Positions 8,017 to 16,916 of a DNA stretch of 64,000 nucleotides are shown piece by piece. A program made the position numbers and the translations under genes. Source of the DNA: CAZSHG01 sp964606695 [NCBI: uncultured bacterium] (lineage in GTDB: Bacteria; UBP14; UBA6098). Where the stretch lies: positions 1 to 64,000 of the forward strand of contig CAZSHG010000001.1 of NCBI GenBank assembly GCA_964606695.1, read 5' to 3'. Below the pieces are notes generated by a model that did not search any database, had not been told where the DNA came from, and was given only the letters and a program-made list of their open reading frames with translations. How positions within the stretch are numbered: the first letter of the stretch is position 1; every line of letters begins with the position of its first letter.

Positions 8017-10803
8017 ATGCACCTTCCACGGGTAAGAGCCATACCGATAATACTTATATTAGTAGTCGGTGTGTGGCTCGGTTTACTCGGCTGTGCGGGA
8101 GAAGCGAAACCGCCCCCAACTCCCACCGAGGTCTCCGTCTCGGACATTCCTTTCGATGACGGATCGAATGTCGCGATAAGCTGGAGACATTTCGGCACTT
8201 CTTCAGCACGACGCTATAATATCTACTACACCAACGATCCGGATTCTCTCGAATCGCACATCGACGACATGGAACCGCTGTCCCGTAGCCTTCAGGCGAC
8301 AATCTACAATGCAGAGGATACGACCGAAAGCAAAGTAGATGACCTCGAATACTATCTGGTTCTCGAAGAAACCGAAACCGGTATTCCACAGGCAGAGGTC
8401 GTTAAGGCTACCCCCGAAAACAGAGACTCCCTCAAAAGTATTGGCGAACTTATAGTGGCGACGGAAAACGACTTCTGCCCAAGTGGACGCGATAACCGGG
8501 AACTCAAATTCGCTCTCGGTAGGTTCTTCCGTGTTAAACCGCCCGAAGGCGAGATCAAAAATTTCGAGAAGACTTTACTAAAATCGACCCTCGTGGTCGA
8601 TAGCGCCGGACTTAAAGTCGGAGAGGGTCGCGGTGGATTATTACTGGAATTAAGCGTTTCCGATGAAGAAAAACAATTCATCGAAAAAGGCGAGAGAATC
8701 GTCCCATATTCTGACGCTAAAATCGAGTATTTACGTAAATATGGTAGAGAAATTACGGGGATTGTAACCGAAGAGTCCCGTTACAGCCTTTCTTCAGAAA
8801 TGATACAGGCGTTGATAACAAATGGTCTGGAACCCGGTACCGAATATCATTACAAGATTTTCGGAGTTGACGAAAAAGGGCGCAAATCCGAACCAGTTAC
8901 CGGAACGTTTACGCCGAAGGACGAACCGCCGATGGCACCGGCCAACGCCAACGCCATAATCGACACGACCGACGGCAGGTTATTGATGACGTGGGTTGGA
9001 TATAACCCTAGCCTCGCTTACTTCCGGGACGTCGATCATTACGAAGTTCACCGCTATTCCGAAAAAGATACCCTCATGGAAACCGGCGAACTCATCGGAC
9101 AATTCAATGCGGATTTCGAGAGGAATATCTTTACGGATAATTTCTCCCCGGAAGATATGTTCTGTATCACCAGTATCGACTCGGCAGGGCAACGCGTTAC
9201 CGGAGAACTTTTTGGAATTACGCGCGGGGCTTTCGGGAAACCCAGAATAGTTCGAGAACTCCAGCTTAAGGACGTAGAAAACGATGATGGAGCCGGCCTA
9301 TCCGTGAGATGGGGTGTCCCCACAGCGGGTATTACTCTGAACGTCCAGGATTTCTCCATGGAATATACCCCTATCGACATCCCGCAGGGATATTATCTTA
9401 TAGGAAATGAAATCCAGAAGTTTGAAGACGACAGCCTGGTTCCCGCGAATGCTCTTCCGGTTTTAGGGGCGAATCAATGGGTGCCGCCGGATTCATTCAA
9501 CGTAACCTTCCGTTACGATATGTATATCAACGACATGGACGAAATCTATTTCGCCAAGATGCGCGTGGATAGCGGTGAATGGAATATCGATTACAAGGAA
9601 CTCGGTTTTATGAACCTGCTGGCTTTGTCCGCCGGCGAACATGTCTTCGAGGTCTGGTTACTCACCGAATCCGGCGAAGAATTGGAGAACCCCGAAGCCC
9701 ATGTTACCAGAACAATTGATATTAACCAACCCGACCTCATTCGCGAACCCGGTCCGCCGGAATATGTGGAAATCTGGCGCGGCAACGAACCAATCGAGAA
9801 AAAAGGCAATGTCATTCTCGCTGGCACGCCAAATTTCGATCCTGAGAACCTATATACTTTCGAAATGGTCGGCCAAAAGGATATTCAAGTCCACCAGCAT
9901 CAGGACAATTGGCCAGATTCTCTTCGAGATACCGGTAAATACTATTATTTCGCGCGGGTTGTCGGGCAGGATAATTCCTACGTAGATAGCGAAATAATGG
10001 GGCCAAAGACTCCTACATCGAATTTCTTCCATTCCGAAAAGACCGTGGTCTTGATACTGGTTATCCTGTTCGTCGCTTTCGTAAACTACTTCCTGGCCGC
10101 GGCACGCAAAGGCAAAGACTTCTACCTTCGCCCGATTGCGGGTATTTCGCATCTGGACGAGGCTCTTGGGCGTGCCACAGAAATGGGCAGGCCGATCATC
10201 TATGTTCTCGGCCTGGGTCCCATTTCGGATATCGCTACACTCGCCGGGCTTACAATCCTCGGTCGTGTCGCAAAGAAGACCGCGGAATTCCAGACCAGAC
10301 TTATCGTCCCGTGTTATAACCCGATAGTTCTTATTGTAGCACAGGAAACGGTGAAAACGGCCTACATGGACGCTGGCCGTCCGGACGCCTACAACGAAGA
10401 CGACGTGTTCTACGCGGCAGGCAGTCAATTCTCCTACGCCGCCGCAGTCGCAGGAATGATGGTCAGGTTCAAGAGCGCGGCTAACTTCTATATGGGTATG
10501 TTCTTCGCCGAATCACTTATCCTTGCGGAAACAGGCTCGCTGGCCGGGTCGATACAAATAGCCGGAACGGATGCCGTTACACAGATTCCATTCTTCATCA
10601 CAACCTGCGACTATACGCTGATCGGCGAGGAAATATACGCCGCATCTGCATATCTATCTCAGGATCCATTGCAGGTCGGCTCGTTGAAAGCACAGGATAT
10701 GCTAAAAGCCATATATATGGTAGTTATTGTCGTCGGCACGATATCGATGACCAGCGGTTTCCTGTGGTTCATTAACCTTTTCAAAGTCCGTTTAGGAGAA
10801 TAG
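8017..10803 (+). CDS. Large lipoprotein with fibronectin-like domains and C-terminal DUF6754-like membrane domain
   Basis: The start at 8017 is preferred over an ATG at 7987 because AAAGGAGCGAGG precedes it. The signal peptide ends in the lipobox LLGC (Cys about residue 26). The extracytoplasmic part (about 30-670) contains several fibronectin-III-like stretches (LEPGTEYHYKIFGVDEKG; LMTWVGYNPSLAYFRDVDHY). A membrane helix (about 676-695) leads to a conserved domain of some 210 residues (IYVLGLGPISDIATLAGL, YNPIVLIVAQETVKTAY, DYTLIGEEIYAASAYL) and a last helix (about 900-922). The C-terminal region is what I recall as DUF6754, whose function is unknown. With 928 residues and both sides of the membrane covered, it is the likely core of the complex. 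The RBS of the next gene overlaps its stop. Confidence 0.85.
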   Translation: MHLPRVRAIPIILILVVGVWLGLLGCAGEAKPPPTPTEVSVSDIPFDDGSNVAISWRHFGTSSARRYNIYYTNDPDSLESHIDDMEPLSRSLQATIYNAEDTTESKVDDLEYYLVLEETETGIPQAEVVKATPENRDSLKSIGELIVATENDFCPSGRDNRELKFALGRFFRVKPPEGEIKNFEKTLLKSTLVVDSAGLKVGEGRGGLLLELSVSDEEKQFIEKGERIVPYSDAKIEYLRKYGREITGIVTEESRYSLSSEMIQALITNGLEPGTEYHYKIFGVDEKGRKSEPVTGTFTPKDEPPMAPANANAIIDTTDGRLLMTWVGYNPSLAYFRDVDHYEVHRYSEKDTLMETGELIGQFNADFERNIFTDNFSPEDMFCITSIDSAGQRVTGELFGITRGAFGKPRIVRELQLKDVENDDGAGLSVRWGVPTAGITLNVQDFSMEYTPIDIPQGYYLIGNEIQKFEDDSLVPANALPVLGANQWVPPDSFNVTFRYDMYINDMDEIYFAKMRVDSGEWNIDYKELGFMNLLALSAGEHVFEVWLLTESGEELENPEAHVTRTIDINQPDLIREPGPPEYVEIWRGNEPIEKKGNVILAGTPNFDPENLYTFEMVGQKDIQVHQHQDNWPDSLRDTGKYYYFARVVGQDNSYVDSEIMGPKTPTSNFFHSEKTVVLILVILFVAFVNYFLAAARKGKDFYLRPIAGISHLDEALGRATEMGRPIIYVLGLGPISDIATLAGLTILGRVAKKTAEFQTRLIVPCYNPIVLIVAQETVKTAYMDAGRPDAYNEDDVFYAAGSQFSYAAAVAGMMVRFKSAANFYMGMFFAESLILAETGSLAGSIQIAGTDAVTQIPFFITTCDYTLIGEEIYAASAYLSQDPLQVGSLKAQDMLKAIYMVVIVVGTISMTSGFLWFINLFKVRLGE

Positions 10804-10812
10804 GAGGCCGAT

Positions 10813-11469
10813 ATGCTTTGGAAAAAACAAATACCGCTTGCGATTACATTTATTATGGGGCTTCTTTTCGGTATCCAATATTTCGTGCCTCACAGGATTA
10901 GTGAAGATGCCTTCCAGATTTACCTTGACTGGGCAGTTGTTATCGGCATATTCGCCGCATTGCTTGCCTATATAAGCTTCTACCGGGCACATGGAATGCG
11001 AATCAAGAAAAAAGCGCCGGCATGGCCATATTCCCTCGTTGCAATTGTAATGTCGATAGCGATGGCGCTGTTCGGCTTCATACTGGGGCGAGAAGAGGGC
11101 ACTATATTCATGAATATGTATACTTACGTTCTGGTCGCTATCGAAGGAACGATGTTCAGCCTGCTCGCATTCTACATCGCAAGTGCGGCATACAGGGCAT
11201 TTAGAGCGCGTAGCGCTCAGGCTACTGCCCTGCTTGTTGCCGCGGTTATTGTGATGCTGGGTCGAGTCCCGCTGGGCGAATCGATGAGCTTCTGGCATAA
11301 AATATGGCCATCGTTGCCCACATTCACCGGAATAGCTAATTGGATCCTTAACGTGCCTAATATGGCCGCAAAAAGAGGCATGGGACTCGGTATCGGACTC
11401 GGTATCATGATGCTGAGTCTCAAGATTGTCCTCGGAGTAGAGCGGTCTTATATGGGCAGTGGAGATTAA
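10813..11469 (+). CDS. Polytopic membrane protein of the ATPase-membrane module
   Basis: The protein has 218 residues and six or seven predicted membrane helices (for example residues 7-23, 36-56, 72-92, 98-122 and a glycine-rich last one, GMGLGIGLGIMMLSLKIVLG). A perfect AGGAGG lies 7 bases before the ATG and overlaps the stop of the lipoprotein gene. I do not recognise a named family; it is defined here by its place between the DUF6754-like lipoprotein and two further membrane proteins. A channel or scaffold role is only a guess from the helix content. Confidence 0.8.
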   Translation: MLWKKQIPLAITFIMGLLFGIQYFVPHRISEDAFQIYLDWAVVIGIFAALLAYISFYRAHGMRIKKKAPAWPYSLVAIVMSIAMALFGFILGREEGTIFMNMYTYVLVAIEGTMFSLLAFYIASAAYRAFRARSAQATALLVAAVIVMLGRVPLGESMSFWHKIWPSLPTFTGIANWILNVPNMAAKRGMGLGIGLGIMMLSLKIVLGVERSYMGSGD

Positions 11470-11478
11470 GGGAGAATT

Positions 11479-12315
11479 ATGGCAGAAGAAAGACAAATAA
11501 CATTCTGGGAACGGATGATACAGATAGACAGACGTATTATCTATCTGATTATCGCTCTGGCGATGATACTCCCATTCTTCTTTCAGATGGGCTTGCCGAT
11601 CCCGGTTACCAAGGAAGTAAAAGATATATACGATTATATCGAAACCCTTAAGGCGGACGATGTTGTAATCCTATCGGCGGATTTCACGCCCTCCGTTGCC
11701 CCCGAATTAACACCCATGTTCGATGCCCTGTTCAGACATTGCCTGAAAAAGGACATAAAAGTCGTCGCTATGAGTTTGTTTATTCAGGGGCCCGGCCTCA
11801 TCGCTCCAGTTATCCAGGAAGCCGCGAACGATTACCAGAAGGTCAATGGCGTGGATTACGCTTTCATGCCCTGGGTCGTCGGATGGCACATTGTGATCAT
11901 CAATATGATGGAGGATATCAACAGAGCTTTCCCGACCGATTACTACGGAACCTCGATATCCGAATTGCCAATATTCAAGGGAGTCCAGAACTATGAGGAT
12001 TACGACCTGTTAGTAACTTTCACCGGTTCATCCATGTATCTGACGTGGCTCACCTATGCACACGAACCTTACGGCGTTCCGCTTGCGGTGGGTGTTACGG
12101 CCGTTTCAGCGGCGGATCTATATCCATATATCCAGTCGGGTCAATACCTGGGTATGCTCGGCGGTCTCAAGGGTGCCGCCGAATATGAAACTCTAATCGA
12201 TGAAAAAAGGATGGCCACTATGGGAATGGAAGCCCAGAATTGGGCGCACGTCCTGATTATCCTGTTCATTATCATCGGAAACATCGGCTATCTGGCCATA
12301 GGTAAAAAAGGTTAA
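11479..12315 (+). CDS. Membrane protein with one Rossmann-like domain between two membrane helices
   Basis: The 278-residue protein has a helix at about 18-37 (IIYLIIALAMILPFFF) and one at about 253-273 (VLIILFIIIGNIGYLAI), enclosing a soluble alpha/beta domain of about 210 residues. That domain begins IYDYIETLKADDVVILSADF and has an alternating strand/helix pattern (DIKVVAMSLFIQGP; YDLLVTFTGSS; GVPLAVGVTAVSAA), which suggests a Rossmann-like or sugar-binding fold. Which side of the membrane it lies on is uncertain. GGGAG precedes the ATG by a few bases; the gap to the previous gene is 9 bases. Function unknown. Confidence 0.8.
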   Translation: MAEERQITFWERMIQIDRRIIYLIIALAMILPFFFQMGLPIPVTKEVKDIYDYIETLKADDVVILSADFTPSVAPELTPMFDALFRHCLKKDIKVVAMSLFIQGPGLIAPVIQEAANDYQKVNGVDYAFMPWVVGWHIVIINMMEDINRAFPTDYYGTSISELPIFKGVQNYEDYDLLVTFTGSSMYLTWLTYAHEPYGVPLAVGVTAVSAADLYPYIQSGQYLGMLGGLKGAAEYETLIDEKRMATMGMEAQNWAHVLIILFIIIGNIGYLAIGKKG

Positions 12316-12327
12316 GGAGCTGAGATT

Positions 12328-12957
12328 ATGCAACTATCAATGAATCCATGGGTTTGGATCGGAGTATTCTTCACCTTCTCCGTGCTCAGCTTTCTTTATA
12401 AAGACAATCCATTTTACAAGCTGGCCGAGCACGTAACCGTGGGGGTTTCGATAGGATACGGTGCTGTTATTCTGTATTCAAATAGCTATTTGCCGAGGTT
12501 CCATGTTCCCGTATTCCATGAAGGCCGAATCGAGCTTATCATCCCCGCTATCCTCGGTATAATGATGCTATTCAGGATTGTTCCGAAGTATAGCTGGCTA
12601 TCGAGATACGGTATATGCTTTACGGTAGGTGCAGGTTCGGGTATGGCTATTCCGAGAAGTATGCAGGCTACGGTTCTGCGCCAACTCGAAGCGACCATGT
12701 TGAACCTGGGCTTCACAACCGTTGACGGATTGAATAACATCATCATATTCATTGGCGTCCTGACGGTGCTCATTTATTTCTTCTTCTCGAAAGAGCACAA
12801 AGGCGTGTTTGGAGGTATAGCCAAAATCGGCATCTGGTTCCTGATGATAGGGTTCGGAGCGACTTTCGGCTATACGGTCATGGCGCGTCTGTCCCTGTTT
12901 ATCGGGCGAGTTCTGTTCGTGCTTCAGGATTTCCTGGGCATAGGACTTGCCGGATAA
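12328..12957 (+). CDS. Polytopic membrane protein, last gene of the module
   Basis: The protein has 209 residues and about six or seven membrane helices (PWVWIGVFFTFSVLSFLY, IELIIPAILGIMMLFRIV, NNIIIFIGVLTVLIYFFF and others). A conserved-looking HVTVGVSIGYGAVI follows the first helix. AAGGAG precedes the ATG by 8 bases. A strong rho-independent terminator starts 31 bases after the stop, so this gene closes the long plus-strand operon. I do not recognise the family. Confidence 0.8.
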   Translation: MQLSMNPWVWIGVFFTFSVLSFLYKDNPFYKLAEHVTVGVSIGYGAVILYSNSYLPRFHVPVFHEGRIELIIPAILGIMMLFRIVPKYSWLSRYGICFTVGAGSGMAIPRSMQATVLRQLEATMLNLGFTTVDGLNNIIIFIGVLTVLIYFFFSKEHKGVFGGIAKIGIWFLMIGFGATFGYTVMARLSLFIGRVLFVLQDFLGIGLAG

Positions 12958-12988
12958 TTCATCGCGACGAGAACAACTCAATCAACTA

Positions 12989-13019
12989 CGGGCGGACGCG
13001 CATGTCCGCCCGTTTTTTT
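12989..13019 (+). terminator. Strong rho-independent terminator
   Basis: A perfect 9-base-pair stem (CGGGCGGAC / GTCCGCCCG) with a 6-base loop is followed by seven T. It ends the ATPase-membrane operon. The T-run stops one base before the ATG of the next plus-strand gene. Confidence 0.92.
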
Positions 13020-13020
13020 C

Positions 13021-13641
13021 ATGCGATACGTAATTTCGATATTGATTATTATTTACCTGCTTCCGACGGTCGCTCCCGCCATAGACCCGCCGGATCCTGA
13101 CATTTTATTGCGCTTTTTCCGCGAAAGACTTACGCCCGACTCTATCTGGATCGCCCATTCGAGATGTGAGGTTGTTTCCTCCGGGGATACTACCATTGGA
13201 GAAGGTATCGATACTTTAGGATTAGATAATCTTCATTGCGATTACGCGGAGGAATTATCTCCCTTTGCCCCGTCTCTCGATCTGATTTCATTCCCAGTCC
13301 AACTGGCTCAGACGGAATTCGATTCGATACGAATCAATAAAACCAGAACCCGCGTAAAAGGAATAATGTGCTGGAAATTCCGTATTTATCTCGGCGATGA
13401 GACGATCGCCTGCTATCTCTCCGGAGAAGGTTTTTTCCGCACAATGAAAATGGAACGCAAGGGGCGCGGTAAATCGAAATCCGACGATATATGGGAATTT
13501 GTAGAAATCCAGCGGGGAAAGGATTTGCCCTGTAAAATCACGCGGTTTGTCGAATTTGAATGGGGCGGTGAAAAGATGGAAATCCGGGCAACACGCGAAC
13601 TCAAGGATTTCCGCGTCGCCGAGGAACATGAATCTCCATAG
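13021..13641 (+). CDS. Secreted protein of unknown function (206 residues)
   Basis: The N-terminus is a good signal peptide (MRYVISILIIIYLLPTVAPA), so the start at 13021 looks right even though the upstream terminator's T-run touches it and no ribosome binding site is possible there. The mature part is beta-rich and charged with a short cysteine pattern (MCWKFRIYL; IACYLSGEGF; DLPCKITRF), and may be a LolA-like or lipocalin-like barrel; I cannot assign it. Its last 41 bases overlap the end of a minus-strand lipoprotein gene. Expression probably relies on read-through or on a promoter hidden in the terminator region. Confidence 0.65.
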   Translation: MRYVISILIIIYLLPTVAPAIDPPDPDILLRFFRERLTPDSIWIAHSRCEVVSSGDTTIGEGIDTLGLDNLHCDYAEELSPFAPSLDLISFPVQLAQTEFDSIRINKTRTRVKGIMCWKFRIYLGDETIACYLSGEGFFRTMKMERKGRGKSKSDDIWEFVEIQRGKDLPCKITRFVEFEWGGEKMEIRATRELKDFRVAEEHESP

Positions 13642-13993
13642 ACAATACGGCTAGTCCGGGTTTTTCGGTCTCCTCCTGATAAATAATAGTCCCGATACAA
13701 TGACCTTTTCCGCCGATAAGGCTATCCGGTATCCGAAATCCTACCGGGAAAATTCCCATTTCATATTCCGCTTCTCTCGAATCGACCATAACGCCGTCGA
13801 GTATTACTCCCTCCACATGAACCGTTTCGTCCGCGAAAAGTTCATAATTAGTGCAAACATCGACCAGATCGACCTTCTCGGCCTCTATTTCGGCTTCACC
13901 AAGATGCACCGGTTCCGAACAGGCCGTCATTAAGCATAATATGGCCGTGGTAATTATCGAGAATATCAGTTGTCTGTTGGAATCAGGGTTCAA
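13601..13993 (-). CDS. Small lipoprotein sharing an N-terminal motif with the BamB-like lipoprotein
   Basis: The start is TTG at 13993, needed to keep the hydrophobic signal (LIFSIITTAILCLMTACS) with its lipobox cysteine at about residue 25; it overlaps the previous gene's end by 11 bases. The mature 106-residue part (DETVHVEGVILDGVMVD...) looks like an OB-fold-type beta barrel, perhaps a nucleic-acid-binding-like or periplasmic binding protein; this is a guess. The first mature residues, CSEPVHLGEAEIE, resemble CSGPIHLRERDVE of the lipoprotein at 20805-21950. It is the last gene of the minus-strand group. Confidence 0.65.
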   Translation of the reverse strand: MNPDSNRQLIFSIITTAILCLMTACSEPVHLGEAEIEAEKVDLVDVCTNYELFADETVHVEGVILDGVMVDSREAEYEMGIFPVGFRIPDSLIGGKGHCIGTIIYQEETEKPGLAVLSMEIHVPRRRGNP

Positions 13994-15518
13994 TTACAAT
14001 TCGGTTTTCATATTCCTGACCGATGGGGGAATTCGCGTTTATATAATCGATCACAATATCGGAAATTTCCCTGCCGGTGATGTGAGGAACCGGTTTTAGC
14101 CAATAATACCCGTAACCGCCTTCTGCGACAAAATCGGTCGTAACAATCTTGTAGGTTTTATCGTCGTCGAGCTTTTCGCCCCGGATAATAAACTCCCTTA
14201 CGCGTGAACCAGACTCCTTGATCTCCTCGGTAACTGGATCGGCGATTTGCGCTTCCTTAGAGGTATCGATAACAACGGAAACGCCTGACAACTGCATAAA
14301 TCCCTCAAACGCCCTATCAATATTGGAAACAGCTCTTTCCATACAGGTTATCAGCAACTCTCCTTTCACTTCCAGCAGGACAACCGTTTCGCCGTAAGGC
14401 AGGAGTTCTTTAATCTGTTCGTCGGTGATATTTCCCGGCTCAATAATAACATCGCCGTAAATCGCCCCCCCCGGCACCATCGCTAAATCGGCGTCCGGGA
14501 AAGCCTCCCTGCAGGCGTCTGCAATCATATTGCCAAGATTGGATTCCGCTACATTAACCACGGCTTCACGACCGTCGAGTTCAACCGTAGTAACGCCTAT
14601 AGAAACCGCATCGTCCCGGTTAGTATAGTCCCCGACGATATCGTGAATTTTGGGGTCGAGAGGAATCGAGTCGTCCATCTCTATCGGGCGCCAATCGAAA
14701 TCGATGAGATTACCAAGCTCGTCCCATGTCGAATTGACGACTCCAAGAGTCCTGCCGCGCGTCCCGGCATAACCGATAATAGTGATACAGCCGGATTCGC
14801 TCTCGATAACCAGAGGTCGATTTTCATAACCCGCCCAGCTATTTACCATTATCAAATCGATCTCGCAAACCTCGTTAGCGAGTATGACGTTACTCTCTAT
14901 ATCCAACTGCGAAAGCAGGACGATAATATCGCTTTTCTCGTCGAGAATTGAAACTATCTCCCGCGAGACGGCGATGAAATCGGGGTCGATCCCTATCTGT
15001 TCGGGTAATCTTCCGTAATATTCAAGTTCAGACGGTAACAGAGCGAACACTCCAACCGTCAAACCGACCCTATCGACTATCGTATATGAAACGATATGAC
15101 GGCAGATTTTACATTGGGGCGGCGCTATTAGATTGGTAATAAGGAGTGGGAATCTCGCGAATTTCGCCCAATTATCGAAGATATCCTCGCCTATCGATAA
15201 TTCTGTTGCGCCGGCGGCTACTGCGTCGTAGTGGAACTCGTTCATCAACTCGACTTCCGGCATACCTCGGAATTCGCGATAAAACCTACCCGCAAAATGA
15301 TTCCCGGTATCGAACAATATGAATCTGTCCGAAGTCAGCCGAAGGTTGCGAATAGCTGAACTCATCCTCGCCGCGCCGCCGATCTGTCCGCTATCCGTCT
15401 CAATAGGATCCAGTTGGCTGAGCAGATTGGAGGTGAATGCAAACGTAATATTATCCTTGGACGATGCCGTGATAACCGCGATTGCGAAGACTACAGATAT
15501 TACTATGAGTTTTTTCAT
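13983..15518 (-). CDS. 5'-nucleotidase/UshA-family protein with lost metal ligands
   Basis: The 511-residue protein has a signal peptide (MKKLIVISVVFAIAVITASS) and the two-domain plan of the UshA family: N-terminal calcineurin-like phosphoesterase (about 25-260) and C-terminal 5'-nucleotidase domain (about 300-500, with NVAESNLGNMIADACREAFP, GEVT-type loop and EGGYGYYWL). But the motifs that hold the two metals are altered: the family's TNDxHG is FTSNLLSQ, GNHEFD is GATELS, the histidine of LSHxG is LSQLD, and GHSH is NSWA. The substrate arginine of the GGIR loop is also missing (GGAIYG). I infer a non-catalytic periplasmic protein, perhaps ligand-binding. Confidence 0.82.
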   Translation of the reverse strand: MKKLIVISVVFAIAVITASSKDNITFAFTSNLLSQLDPIETDSGQIGGAARMSSAIRNLRLTSDRFILFDTGNHFAGRFYREFRGMPEVELMNEFHYDAVAAGATELSIGEDIFDNWAKFARFPLLITNLIAPPQCKICRHIVSYTIVDRVGLTVGVFALLPSELEYYGRLPEQIGIDPDFIAVSREIVSILDEKSDIIVLLSQLDIESNVILANEVCEIDLIMVNSWAGYENRPLVIESESGCITIIGYAGTRGRTLGVVNSTWDELGNLIDFDWRPIEMDDSIPLDPKIHDIVGDYTNRDDAVSIGVTTVELDGREAVVNVAESNLGNMIADACREAFPDADLAMVPGGAIYGDVIIEPGNITDEQIKELLPYGETVVLLEVKGELLITCMERAVSNIDRAFEGFMQLSGVSVVIDTSKEAQIADPVTEEIKESGSRVREFIIRGEKLDDDKTYKIVTTDFVAEGGYGYYWLKPVPHITGREISDIVIDYINANSPIGQEYENRIVIEP

Positions 15519-15581
15519 ATTCGATATTAATATAACGTTTCAAAAGATAATTTAAAAGAAAAATCCTATCTCTCAATCATT

Positions 15582-16805
15582 TCACCTGCGAATAGCGTCG
15601 ATAGGTGTCTCTCGCGACGCCCGCCATGCCGGGTATATACTGGATAGGATTGTTATCGCCATCGCCATCAGCCCGATTATCACGAAATCGATTAGATGCA
15701 TCTCGATAGGCAGAGACGAAATCGAATATACGTCCGCAGGGAGCGAAATTACCTCCCATTTATTCTGGATAAACGCCAGCGTGAAACCGACGATATAACC
15801 TAAAACCGTCCCAAGCACGCCCACCAAGAATCCCTGAAGGAAAAATATCCTGCGTATCCTCTTCGCGGTCGCGCCCATCGCCCTCAGGATACCTATCTGC
15901 GAAGTCTTCTCCATTACCACCATAATAAGCGTGCTGGCGATATTGAATGCCGCCACCGCTATAATCAACGTCAACAGGAGGAATAACCCCCACTTTTCGA
16001 GCGTCATCCAGGCGAAGAGGTTCTTGTTCATCTCGACCCAGGAAAGCGCGTAATACGGAAATCCAAGGTCATCCTCTATACGTCCGGCTATTTTGTCGGC
16101 CACGTAGAAATTGCCGGTTTTTAATTCTATACCGGTAACGGCGTTACCCAATCCCAATAGTTTTTGGGCCGATTCGAGATTGGTATATGCCAAAATAGCG
16201 TCGAAATCATACATCCCGGTCTCGAACACACCTTCGACGCGAAAACGGTTTATTTTAGGCGTAATCCGCGAACCCGTTTTGCCCTGGATACCGTAAACCA
16301 GAACTGTATCGCCGGGCTTTGCCCCAAGGCCGTCGGCGAGGTAAATTCCCAAAACAATCGAAGGCAGATCGGCAGTATCCACCTTTTCCGGTAACCATGC
16401 TCCATCGACCACGGTGCTACCCGGATTTCCCAGCGAAACCTGCATATCGGGGACAACTCCCCGGAGAACCATGCCGTCTAAATTCCCCTCATGCGCGATA
16501 GGCATTTTTGTGTAAACGAACGGTGCCGCCGACACCACGTCGTCGCGGGCGCGGAGTTCCTCCAACAGCGGTTCCCAGTCCTGTATATAATCCGCGCGAA
16601 GAGAATGGACGTTGATATGGCTGGTCGTGCCGATAATTCGGCTTCGCACCTCGTTTTCGAAACCGTTCATCGCAGAAAGGCTGACTATCAGCGCCGCAAC
16701 ACCTATCATAATCCCGCCGATCGCGAAAACCGCTACCAGCGATACGAACTTGTTCTTCTGGCGGGCGCGGAGAAACCGCAATGCTATGTATGGTTCGAGT
16801 CGCAT
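15582..16805 (-). CDS. Lipoprotein-releasing ABC transporter permease, LolC/LolE type
   Basis: This 407-residue inner-membrane permease has one N-terminal helix (about 20-45, VAVFAIGGIMIGVAALIVSL), a MacB-like periplasmic domain (about 50-260) and three C-terminal FtsX helices (around 275-300, 320-345, 370-395). The opening MRLEPYIALRFLRARQKNKF and the AMNGFENEVRSRI segment are typical of LolC/E/F, which extract outer-membrane lipoproteins with the ATPase LolD and hand them to LolA. Only one permease is present and lolD is not in the window. lysS and lolC are neighbours in many genomes; here a TonB-dependent receptor lies between them. No ribosome binding site is seen. Confidence 0.92.
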   Translation of the reverse strand: MRLEPYIALRFLRARQKNKFVSLVAVFAIGGIMIGVAALIVSLSAMNGFENEVRSRIIGTTSHINVHSLRADYIQDWEPLLEELRARDDVVSAAPFVYTKMPIAHEGNLDGMVLRGVVPDMQVSLGNPGSTVVDGAWLPEKVDTADLPSIVLGIYLADGLGAKPGDTVLVYGIQGKTGSRITPKINRFRVEGVFETGMYDFDAILAYTNLESAQKLLGLGNAVTGIELKTGNFYVADKIAGRIEDDLGFPYYALSWVEMNKNLFAWMTLEKWGLFLLLTLIIAVAAFNIASTLIMVVMEKTSQIGILRAMGATAKRIRRIFFLQGFLVGVLGTVLGYIVGFTLAFIQNKWEVISLPADVYSISSLPIEMHLIDFVIIGLMAMAITILSSIYPAWRASRETPIDAIRR

Positions 16806-16812
16806 AAGTTAT

Positions 16813-16843
16813 ATAATATCGGAATAAACCGCACATCAATCAA
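16813..16843 (-). promoter_or_regulatory. Candidate leaderless promoter for the LolC/E gene
   Basis: On the minus strand a TATTAT -10 box (16813-16818) lies 7 bases before the ATG at 16805. A weak TTGATT (16838-16843) sits 19 bases upstream of it. There is no Shine-Dalgarno sequence, so a transcript starting at or near the ATG would fit. Confidence 0.35.
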
Positions 16844-16916
16844 GACAAAATAATACCGGGCGAAGCTGGATTACTGAAGGGGAAAATTTCTCGATATTGA
16901 CACATTGGGGGCGTCG

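Noticed and set aside
10792-11496. 234-codon minus-strand frame opposite a membrane protein gene
   Set aside because: Histidine- and cysteine-rich translation typical of the antisense of membrane helices; the plus-strand gene has AGGAGG and operon context.
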